Below, one piece after another: positions 1-6,363 of a stretch of 7,947 nt of DNA. Positions within the stretch are counted from its first letter, which is position 1; each line of letters begins with the position of its first letter. A program made the position numbers and the translations under genes. This stretch comes from Cyclobacteriaceae bacterium (GTDB taxonomy: Bacteria; Bacteroidota; Bacteroidia; Cytophagales; Cyclobacteriaceae), in contig JAOTYN010000189.1 of NCBI GenBank assembly GCA_029861825.1, positions 1 to 7,947 on the forward strand. The letters run 5' to 3'. The notes beneath the pieces were generated by a model. That model saw only the letters and a list, made by a program, of their open reading frames with translations, was not told where the DNA came from and ran no database searches.

Positions 1-191
1 AGGTGGTCCAACATCCAGGTTTTAACCAGGTTTCGCCCAGTAAACGGGTTGTAGATGCCAGCTGCTGCCTGAGAAGCCTGCACTTGTTGGGGATCATCAA
101 AAACCAGCACATTAAGCCCTCTGGACAAAAGGGTATAAGCAAGGATCGAACCGGCAAGCCCCTGTCCTACGATCATATAATCCCATCTCAT
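1..191 (-). CDS. FAD-dependent oxidoreductase (DAO-like), N-terminal fragment
   Basis: This is the first 63 codons of a gene that leaves the window at its left edge. The reverse strand reads from an ATG at 191-189 with no stop. The protein begins MRWDYMIVGQGLAGS, a beta strand running into a GxGxxG dinucleotide-binding loop at about residues 9-14 (GQGLAG), the FAD-binding Rossmann motif of the D-amino-acid oxidase / glycine oxidase-like superfamily. A second strand ends in an acidic pair (VLVFDD, about residues 28-33), where FAD ribose is usually bound. The next stretch, AAAGIYNPFTGRNLVKTW, resembles a segment found in Bacteroidota proteins annotated as NAD(P)/FAD-dependent oxidoreductases. 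The substrate cannot be told from this fragment. A Met at residue 6 is a possible alternative start, but it would cut into the first beta strand, so I prefer the upstream ATG. The gene is transcribed away from the hydrolase gene on the other strand. Confidence 0.85.
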   Translation of the reverse strand, partial: MRWDYMIVGQGLAGSILAYTLLSRGLNVLVFDDPQQVQASQAAAGIYNPFTGRNLVKTWMLDH

Positions 192-265
192 GACCCCAAA
201 TTAATCTATCGATAGTGGATTATTGATAATTATTATTCAAATTTGCTGCAATCACCAAATTCGGT
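192..265. promoter_or_regulatory. Divergent intergenic region, probable promoters
   Basis: These 74 AT-rich bases separate two divergent genes, so promoters for both probably lie here or just inside the coding sequences. Two perfect palindromes are visible: CTATCGATAG at 206-215 and CAAATTTG at 238-245. The second differs by one base from the Bacteroidota -7 consensus TAnnTTTG and, being palindromic, reads the same on both strands. An imperfect inverted repeat with TTGA/TCAA arms spans 223-240. No transcription start can be assigned from sequence alone. Confidence 0.35.
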
Positions 266-910
266 ATGATACACATTCAAACCTTTATCTTTGGCCCCTT
301 CCAGGAAAATACCTACATAATTCACGACCACAGTGGCGTGGGCGCAATCTTTGATCCCGGATGTTATGAAAAATCGGAACAAGATCAGCTGCTTCAATAC
401 GTGGAGGCTCAAAATATCAAGATCGATAAAGTAATCAATACTCATTGTCATATCGATCACGTTCTAGGAAACGAATTCGTCAAAAAGCACTTCCAAGCCC
501 CTCTGTTAATTCCGGCTTTGGAAGACCCGGTATTGAAAGCAGTCCAGGTGTATGCTGCCAGTTACGGTTTCCCGCAATATCAAGAGGCCGAAGTGGACGA
601 ATTTCTATCTGAGGAAGACGAATTGGTGATCGGCGAAACTCCCTGGAAAATACTATTCGTTCCCGGTCATAGCCCCGGTCACCTAGCGTTCTACCAGGAG
701 GAAGCACAGGTTTGTCTGGGAGGAGATGTGCTATTTAATGGCAGTATAGGTAGAACAGATCTTCCAGGAGGAGATTACCAAACTCTTATCGACAGTATAC
801 ACCAAAAGATATTTGCCCTAGACGATGATGTAACGGTATATTCGGGTCATGGACCTTCCACCACAGTAGGTCATGAAAAACAAACCAACCCCTTCTGTGC
901 GATTTCCTAA
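266..910 (+). CDS. Metallo-beta-lactamase-fold hydrolase, glyoxalase II-like (YcbL type)
   Basis: A 214-residue soluble zinc hydrolase, probably cytoplasmic because no signal peptide is visible. The full metal-binding set is present: THCHIDH (H60, H62, D64, H65), PGHSPGH (H135, H139), GGD (D154) and a late GHGP (H195). The start FxxGPFQENTYI, the segment GSIGRTDLPGGD (159-170) and the ending GHEKxxNPF are typical of the short glyoxalase II-like group that includes YcbL. True hydroxyacylglutathione hydrolases are about 250 residues with an extra C-terminal helical domain; this protein lacks that domain, so the thioester substrate is uncertain and I give no gene symbol. The ATG at 266 gives the expected N-terminus. 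pssA begins 11 bases after the stop, so the two are probably co-transcribed, although no functional link between them is known to me. Confidence 0.93.
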   Translation: MIHIQTFIFGPFQENTYIIHDHSGVGAIFDPGCYEKSEQDQLLQYVEAQNIKIDKVINTHCHIDHVLGNEFVKKHFQAPLLIPALEDPVLKAVQVYAASYGFPQYQEAEVDEFLSEEDELVIGETPWKILFVPGHSPGHLAFYQEEAQVCLGGDVLFNGSIGRTDLPGGDYQTLIDSIHQKIFALDDDVTVYSGHGPSTTVGHEKQTNPFCAIS

Positions 911-921
911 AAACTGAAAAC

Positions 922-1605
922 ATGCGCCATCTTCCTAATTTGATCACTCTGGGCAACTTATTTTGCGGCTGTTTGGGGATAGTTTGGGCATTTGCAGGTG
1001 AGCTGCACCTTGCTGTTTATATGATCTGGCTGGCGGCAATATTGGATTTTGGTGACGGACTGGTGGCCCGGCTGGCGGGCGTAAGCTCAGATCTGGGAAA
1101 GCAGTTGGATTCGCTAGCCGATGTAGTATCATTTGGTCTACTTCCCTCTGTGATCCTTTATCAGCTGATTTCCCAATACTTGCCAAACACCCTATGGCCT
1201 TACATAGCGTTTTTAGTAGTGCTTTTCTCAGCACTTCGGTTAGCTATATTTAATCTGGACGAAGAGCAAACGTCCGAATTTAAAGGTATGCCCACGCCTG
1301 CTAATGCCTTGTTAATTAGCAGTTTCCCTACCATTTTTGGGCAAAATTCAGAAATTTTACGTCTTGGGTTAGAATCACCGGTATTTTGGGTGGTGCTTAC
1401 TGTACTATTGGCGTATCTTTTGGTGTCGAAAATCCGCCTTTTTGGCCTGAAATTCAAGAATTTCGGGTGGCGGGACAACCAGTTTCGCTACATATTTCTG
1501 CTTATTTCCATGTTGGCGCTGGTTATTTGGCAGATCACGGCCATACCCATAGTGGTGTTGGTCTATTTACTGCTTTCAATATGGCGACAATATCGGCTGA
1601 GCTAG
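922..1605 (+). CDS. pssA: CDP-diacylglycerol--serine O-phosphatidyltransferase
   Basis: An inner-membrane enzyme of 227 residues that transfers the phosphatidyl group of CDP-diacylglycerol to L-serine, making phosphatidylserine, the precursor of phosphatidylethanolamine. The CDP-alcohol phosphatidyltransferase signature is intact and correctly spaced: D42, D45-G46, A49-R50, G59, D63 and D67, matching DxxDGxxARx8GxxxDxxxD. The start PNLITLGNLFCG and the later pair ALRLAIFN (104-111) with FKGMPTPANAL (120-130) distinguish the serine enzyme from phosphatidylglycerophosphate synthases. Several hydrophobic spans are visible, at roughly residues 7-27, 29-42, 69-85, 93-110, 154-169 and 189-220, consistent with six or more membrane helices. 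The length is normal for the short type-II PssA seen in Gram-positive bacteria and Bacteroidota. The upstream bases are A-rich with no clear Shine-Dalgarno sequence. Confidence 0.93.
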   Translation: MRHLPNLITLGNLFCGCLGIVWAFAGELHLAVYMIWLAAILDFGDGLVARLAGVSSDLGKQLDSLADVVSFGLLPSVILYQLISQYLPNTLWPYIAFLVVLFSALRLAIFNLDEEQTSEFKGMPTPANALLISSFPTIFGQNSEILRLGLESPVFWVVLTVLLAYLLVSKIRLFGLKFKNFGWRDNQFRYIFLLISMLALVIWQITAIPIVVLVYLLLSIWRQYRLS

Positions 1606-1715
1606 CACGTTAAAAAAGTCAGTATTTGTCGGAAGTTGATCACTAATGTCCAGGCATCCAGGAACAAAAAATTAGACACCCAAGTTATAATAGGGATCGT
1701 TAAAATCGCATAATT
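1606..1715. other. Intergenic region between pssA and porU, possible promoter
   Basis: No gene is apparent in these 110 bases. A short direct repeat, CCAGG at 1650-1654 and again at 1658-1662, is present. I found no convincing stem-loop with a T-run for a terminator and no good match to the Bacteroidota promoter pattern TTTG / TAnnTTTG. As the largest gap on the plus strand, it is the likeliest site for a separate porU promoter. The porU frame is closed here by a TAA at 1701-1703, which limits how far upstream porU can start. Confidence 0.3.
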
Positions 1716-4700
1716 GTGCTTAGAAAGCTCGCTACACATTTGCTGACCTTTTTGGTATTCTGGGGTACAAACGGAGGTCAAAATCTTCTGGGGCAATCAG
1801 TTCTGGCAACCGGCAATTGGACTAAAATGGCGGTTACTGAAACCGGTATATATAAAATAGATTTCAATTGGTTGGAAAGTGCCGGCTTCAATCCCAGTTC
1901 ACTGGACCCCGCCACACTCCAAATCTACGGTAAACCCGGGGGCATGTTGCCCCAAGAGAACAGTGTGTTCCGAGGCAACGACCTTCAGGAAATCGCAGTT
2001 TATGGCAGTGGCCTGGACGATCAAAGTTTTGACGGGCAGGACTTTCTGTTATTCTATGCTCAGGGACCTCACAAAGCAATTCTCAATAACCAGGGAACGT
2101 TACTGTATGAAAGGAACTTGTATGCCGATACCGCCTATTACTTTATTACTGCAGGTTCTACCGCGGGTAAGCGCATGGAAATGATCCCGGATGAAGGTGA
2201 CACACATGCGTCTATAAGCAGCTACCAAGGATTTAAGATCCATGAAGCAGATCTGGAAAACATCCTGAGTTCCGGTCGGGAATGGTACGGGGAGCTCCTG
2301 GCAAATGGGGCACCTCAGCAGATCGATTTTTCAGACATACCCGCCTTGGTTGGGGGAAGCAATATCAGGGTCATAAGCGCCGCGGTTAACCGCAGTGAAA
2401 ACACAGGCACCTTAAACTATACCATAAACGGTTTGGAATTGGGAACCAGTATTATTGGCCCAATCGGATCCGGCACTTACGATCCCCGGGGAGTAAACAA
2501 AGTAGACACCTTTACTATTAATCAAGCGGTCTTGGGAAGCCCGCAGGAGGCTGTGGTGTCAATTGATTTCCAGAGCAATAGTGGGGGCAGAGGTAATCTC
2601 AACTATTTAGTGATGCTCTATGAGGCCAAGCTGGAGTATCCCGGATTTGTAATTCCCTTCACATCCCCCCAAAGCACTCAACAGGCGTTATCGACCTACA
2701 CTTTGGACAACGCGCCCAGCGACCTACTGATTTGGAACATCACCGATCCCCGCAATTCAGCAATCCAGGAATTTGGATTCAGTGGTGACCAGGCCGTTTT
2801 TGGGGCTACTTCCAATACTCTGCACCATTACGCAGCCTTCAGCAGCAGCGACGCAACCGCTCCCCTGCTTATGGGTCCTGTGGGCAACCAGGATCTTAAG
2901 AATTACCCCACGCCCGATCTGTTGATTGTAGCCAATCATCAATGGAAAGTTGAGGCCGACCGGCTAGCTGCTTTTCGCCAGCAAAATGATCAGTTGTCCG
3001 TAAGGGTAGTGACCCCTCAGGAGATCTACAATGAATTCAGTGCCGGAGCTCAGGATGTCACAGCGATACGCGATTATGTGCGATATCTCTATGAAAAGGA
3101 ACCGGTATTGAAGTATCTGCTACTGTTTGGACGCTGCTCTTTCGACTACAAGAACATCACGGATGATAATACCAATTTTGTACCTACCTACCAGTCCCGG
3201 AATTCACTGGATCCCATTTTTAGTCATAATTCCGACGATTACTTTGCCTTTCTTGACGATGATGAGGGGCAATGGGATGAAAGCCTCTCCGGAATAGGCG
3301 GCCATATTATGGATATCAGTGTAGGCCGGTTACCGGCGACTAATCTACAGGAAGCTCAGATCATAGTAGACAAACTAATCCACTATGCCACCGATACTGC
3401 TACATTGGGCAGTTGGCGGCAGGATATATATTACATCGCAGACGATGGTGATTTCAATCTTCATCAAAGAGATGCTGACCAACTAGCTACACTAGTAGAT
3501 ACTGCCAATCAGGAGTTCAACGTAAACAAGATCTTTCTGGACGCATTTCCGCAGGAGCAAACCCCCAATGGAGAAAGTGCTGAGGCGGTGAATCAGAGCA
3601 TTGATGAGGCCGTAAAAAAGGGCGCCTTAATCATTAATTATACCGGGCATGGCAGTGAATTTCGATGGGCTGAGGAGACCATTCTAAATCAGAATATGAT
3701 CAACAGCTGGGATAATTATGACCGTCTGCCGTTTTTCGTTACCGCTACCTGTGAGTTTGGCAGGCACGATGATCCCAAGCGGATATCCGGTGCCGAACAA
3801 CTTTTGACCAATCCACATGGAGGTGCTATTGGTTTGGTCACTACAGCACGACCGGTTTTTGCTAGTAAAAATTTTATCTTGAATCGGGCCTTCTATGAAG
3901 TCGCTCTGGAATCAGATGAAAACGGATACCATACCGTCGGCGATATTTTCAAGTTCGTTAAGAACGATAGTTATACCATAGTCGCCAACCGAAATTTCGC
4001 TCTTTTAGGAGATCCTTCCATGAAGCTGTCGTACCCTCAGAATAAGGTAGTCATTACCAGTATCCAAAAGAACCAGCAAATACCCGGTGATACCGTGGAA
4101 GCCTTAAGTTTGGTAAAGCTCACCGGTGAAATAGTAGATGCCGGTGGTAATACGCTATCCTCCTATCAAGGCACCACGGAAGTGACTGTTTTTGATAAAG
4201 AAACCATTTCTGAGACTCTGGGAAGTGATGGGGGGCGTGTTTTTACCTTTAAAGAGCGGAAAAATGTGATATTCCGGGGTCTGGCCTCTATTGAACAGGG
4301 TACTTTTGAAATAGAGTTTGTGGTGCCTAAAAATATCAATTACCAGGTTGGGCAAGGCAAGATTAGTCTTTATGGGGTAAATCAAAGTGGCACTATGGAT
4401 GCCGGGGGTGCTACTATTTCATTTGTGATTGGCGGCAGCAACAAAAACGCTCCGGTGGATAATACCCCCCCTGAGATCTCGTTATACATGGATGATACCA
4501 GCTTTAGAAGTGGGAATTCCACAGGAAAAAACACCATGCTTTTAGCCCGATTAAGCGACCAGAATGGAATAAATATCAGCAATACTGGATTTGGGCAGGA
4601 CATCACCGCCTCCCTGAATGATGATGACCCTATAGTATTGAATGATTTCTATCGAGCTGATGTAGATAGTTACCAAAGCGGGTGGATCAACTATCCTGTT

Positions 4701-5117
4701 ACCGATCTGGTCGAGGGTAATTACACTTTAAATTTAAAAGCATGGGATGTATACAATAATTCTAATGAGGCCGCGTTAGACTTTGTGGTCGTAGAGAATC
4801 CGGCATTAGCACTGCATAGGGTATTTAACTATCCCAATCCTTTCTGGGAGTCTACCATTTTTCAAATAGACCACAATCAAGCGGGATCCCCTTTAGAGGT
4901 CGCTATTTTTATTTATAACCAGAAAGGACAGTTAGTGCGCACAATTATTAGAGTATTTGACAACAGTCCGTCAACCATTGAAGATATTTCTTGGTCGGGT
5001 ACCGATTCTTATGGAGCCCCTTTAAGAAGTGGATTGTACCTATATAAGGTGATTGTTAGATCAGTGACCAACGGTGATAAAAGTGAAGAATTTAGAAAAC
5101 TGGTATTAATAAAATGA
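1716..5117 (+). CDS. porU: Type IX secretion system sortase PorU (C25 gingipain-like peptidase)
   Basis: An outer-membrane-associated cysteine peptidase of 1133 residues. In the T9SS, PorU removes the C-terminal sorting domain of exported cargo and joins the cargo to a surface anchor, working with PorV. Regions in order: a weak N-terminal signal peptide (hydrophobic stretch at about residues 5-16, possible cleavage near LLGQ-S at 27); an N-terminal beta-rich PorU domain (about 35-390); a peptidase C25 domain (about 400-772) with catalytic H645 in NYTGHGSEF, C679 in TATCEFGRHDD, VGRLPA at 536-541 and LLGDPSMKL near the end; beta/Ig-like domains (about 775-1030); and a type A-like C-terminal sorting domain (about 1034-1133) opening with NYPNPFWEST and containing a FlgD-like turn, SWSGTDSYGAPLRSGLYLYK. 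The length fits PorU proteins. The start is GTG at 1716: the frame is closed at 1701-1703 and the first ATG codes residue 38, which would delete the signal peptide. A TTG at 1740 is a weaker alternative. The stop overlaps the porV start. Confidence 0.93.
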   Translation: MLRKLATHLLTFLVFWGTNGGQNLLGQSVLATGNWTKMAVTETGIYKIDFNWLESAGFNPSSLDPATLQIYGKPGGMLPQENSVFRGNDLQEIAVYGSGLDDQSFDGQDFLLFYAQGPHKAILNNQGTLLYERNLYADTAYYFITAGSTAGKRMEMIPDEGDTHASISSYQGFKIHEADLENILSSGREWYGELLANGAPQQIDFSDIPALVGGSNIRVISAAVNRSENTGTLNYTINGLELGTSIIGPIGSGTYDPRGVNKVDTFTINQAVLGSPQEAVVSIDFQSNSGGRGNLNYLVMLYEAKLEYPGFVIPFTSPQSTQQALSTYTLDNAPSDLLIWNITDPRNSAIQEFGFSGDQAVFGATSNTLHHYAAFSSSDATAPLLMGPVGNQDLKNYPTPDLLIVANHQWKVEADRLAAFRQQNDQLSVRVVTPQEIYNEFSAGAQDVTAIRDYVRYLYEKEPVLKYLLLFGRCSFDYKNITDDNTNFVPTYQSRNSLDPIFSHNSDDYFAFLDDDEGQWDESLSGIGGHIMDISVGRLPATNLQEAQIIVDKLIHYATDTATLGSWRQDIYYIADDGDFNLHQRDADQLATLVDTANQEFNVNKIFLDAFPQEQTPNGESAEAVNQSIDEAVKKGALIINYTGHGSEFRWAEETILNQNMINSWDNYDRLPFFVTATCEFGRHDDPKRISGAEQLLTNPHGGAIGLVTTARPVFASKNFILNRAFYEVALESDENGYHTVGDIFKFVKNDSYTIVANRNFALLGDPSMKLSYPQNKVVITSIQKNQQIPGDTVEALSLVKLTGEIVDAGGNTLSSYQGTTEVTVFDKETISETLGSDGGRVFTFKERKNVIFRGLASIEQGTFEIEFVVPKNINYQVGQGKISLYGVNQSGTMDAGGATISFVIGGSNKNAPVDNTPPEISLYMDDTSFRSGNSTGKNTMLLARLSDQNGINISNTGFGQDITASLNDDDPIVLNDFYRADVDSYQSGWINYPVTDLVEGNYTLNLKAWDVYNNSNEAALDFVVVENPALALHRVFNYPNPFWESTIFQIDHNQAGSPLEVAIFIYNQKGQLVRTIIRVFDNSPSTIEDISWSGTDSYGAPLRSGLYLYKVIVRSVTNGDKSEEFRKLVLIK
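5114..5117 (+). other. ATGA start-stop overlap of porU and porV
   Basis: The porV ATG (5114-5116) shares bases with the porU TGA (5115-5117). Such overlaps usually reflect co-transcription and often translational coupling, which would help keep the two partner proteins in proportion. This reading holds only if porV starts at 5114 and not at the internal ATG at 5147. Confidence 0.6.
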
Positions 5118-6343
5118 TTAACTTTGCATTCTTTAAGCATCTCAATATGCGTGGGATATATCAACTTATAATTATAATATTAGCAATACTGGCTGGGAGC
5201 AGTAGTAAAAGCTACGGACAGTTTGTGGGACAAGATACCACCAGTCGGGTAATTACCACGGCAGTGGGGTTTTTGACTATTACACCGGATGCCCGAGTAG
5301 CTGGTATGGGTGAAGCCGGGGCTGCCATAAGTCCCGATGTAAATGCAATATTCTGGAACGCCGGGAAATTAGCCTTTGTGGAGCAAGAGTACGGCTTTTC
5401 TTTGAGTTACACCCCTTGGCTAAGTAAGATTGTCGATGATATGTCCATCTCTTACCTTTCCGGTTATTATAAGCTTTCGGACGATCAGGCAGTGGGACTG
5501 GAACTGCGATATTTTGATTTAGGAGATATTGACCTCTTTAATATCATTGGAGATCCTACGGGAAGTGTGAGACCTCGTGAATGGGCCATTGGAGGTACTT
5601 ACAGTCGAAAGTTGAGTGAAAATTTAGGTATTGGTGTGAGTCTTAGATTCATTCACAGTAATCTAACACAAAATATTGCGTCATTAGGTAACGACAATAA
5701 GCCAGGTACTTCAGTAGCAGGTGATATTGCAGTATATTATCAAAAAGACATTGAAGTAGGAGCCACCACGTCAAACCTGGCTTTCGCTGGTTCCATTACA
5801 AATATTGGAGGCAAGATCTCTTATCTAAATGATGAAACAAAGGATTTCCTCCCAACCAATTTAAAGCTTGGTACAGCCTTCAAAACCAACTTCGACGCCT
5901 ATAATACCATTACTTTGGCCTTGGATTTCAACAAGCTGATGGTGCCAACACCGCCTATCTATGAAACCGATGAAAACGGTCAGATCGTGATCGATTCCAA
6001 TGGGGATCCGGTAATATTGGACGGAAAAGATCCTAATCGGGGCGTGATCTCCGGAATGTTTGGCTCTTTCGCCGACGCACCCGGAGGATTTAGTGAAGAA
6101 ATGCAGGAATTCATGATCTCTTTCGGAGCTGAGTACTGGTATAATCAGATCTTTGCCGCCCGAGCCGGATATTTTTATGAGCATGAAAATAAAGGAGACA
6201 GAAAGTACTTCACGGTAGGACTAGGCTTCAGGTACCAGGTATTCGGAATTGATTTTGCTTATCTGATACCCACCACCCAGGAGCATCCATTGGCGGAAAC
6301 CCTGCGCTTTTCTTTGCTTTTCAACTTCGACAAATCCAATTAG
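5114..6343 (+). CDS. porV: Type IX secretion system outer-membrane protein PorV
   Basis: A FadL-like outer-membrane beta barrel of up to 409 residues. In the T9SS, PorV binds cargo C-terminal domains as they leave the SprA (Sov) translocon and carries them to the PorU-containing attachment complex. Visible features: a signal peptide with core IYQLIIIILAILAG (about 15-28) and likely cleavage after SYGQ (36); the family hallmark segment at 59-88, including DARVAGMGEAGAAISPD and WNAGKLAF; alternating barrel strands; a long acidic loop at about 276-335 with two DxNG units and then MFGSFADAPGGFSEE; and a C-terminal strand, RFSLLFNFDKSN. Two starts are possible. ATG at 5114 overlaps the porU stop as ATGA. 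ATG at 5147 (residue 12) gives a more conventional signal peptide, MRGIYQLI. I list the upstream one. PorQ and other barrels share the fold, but adjacency to porU and the DAPGGF loop favour PorV. Confidence 0.93.
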   Translation: MINFAFFKHLNMRGIYQLIIIILAILAGSSSKSYGQFVGQDTTSRVITTAVGFLTITPDARVAGMGEAGAAISPDVNAIFWNAGKLAFVEQEYGFSLSYTPWLSKIVDDMSISYLSGYYKLSDDQAVGLELRYFDLGDIDLFNIIGDPTGSVRPREWAIGGTYSRKLSENLGIGVSLRFIHSNLTQNIASLGNDNKPGTSVAGDIAVYYQKDIEVGATTSNLAFAGSITNIGGKISYLNDETKDFLPTNLKLGTAFKTNFDAYNTITLALDFNKLMVPTPPIYETDENGQIVIDSNGDPVILDGKDPNRGVISGMFGSFADAPGGFSEEMQEFMISFGAEYWYNQIFAARAGYFYEHENKGDRKYFTVGLGFRYQVFGIDFAYLIPTTQEHPLAETLRFSLLFNFDKSN

Positions 6344-6363
6344 GTCGTATTTAGAGGCACTCA

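Noticed and set aside
3..215. Plus-strand open frame of 70 codons at the left edge
   Set aside because: It is antisense to the oxidoreductase N-terminus, which has a clear FAD-binding motif; the plus-strand product resembles nothing.
1386..1613. Plus-strand frame of 75 codons inside the end of pssA
   Set aside because: It is a shifted-frame shadow of the pssA membrane helices; the pssA frame carries the conserved family residues.
1650..1662. CCAGG direct repeat in the pssA-porU gap
   Set aside because: Two copies of five bases are too short to separate from chance, and there is no third copy nearby.
1602..1796. Minus-strand frame of 64 codons with a hydrophobic stretch covering the pssA-porU gap
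   Set aside because: It overlaps the porU signal peptide on the opposite strand, has no recognisable domain, and its hydrophobicity can come from AT-rich DNA.
5861..6184. Minus-strand frame of 107 codons inside porV
   Set aside because: It is fully antisense to a conserved PorV region and shows no protein family features.
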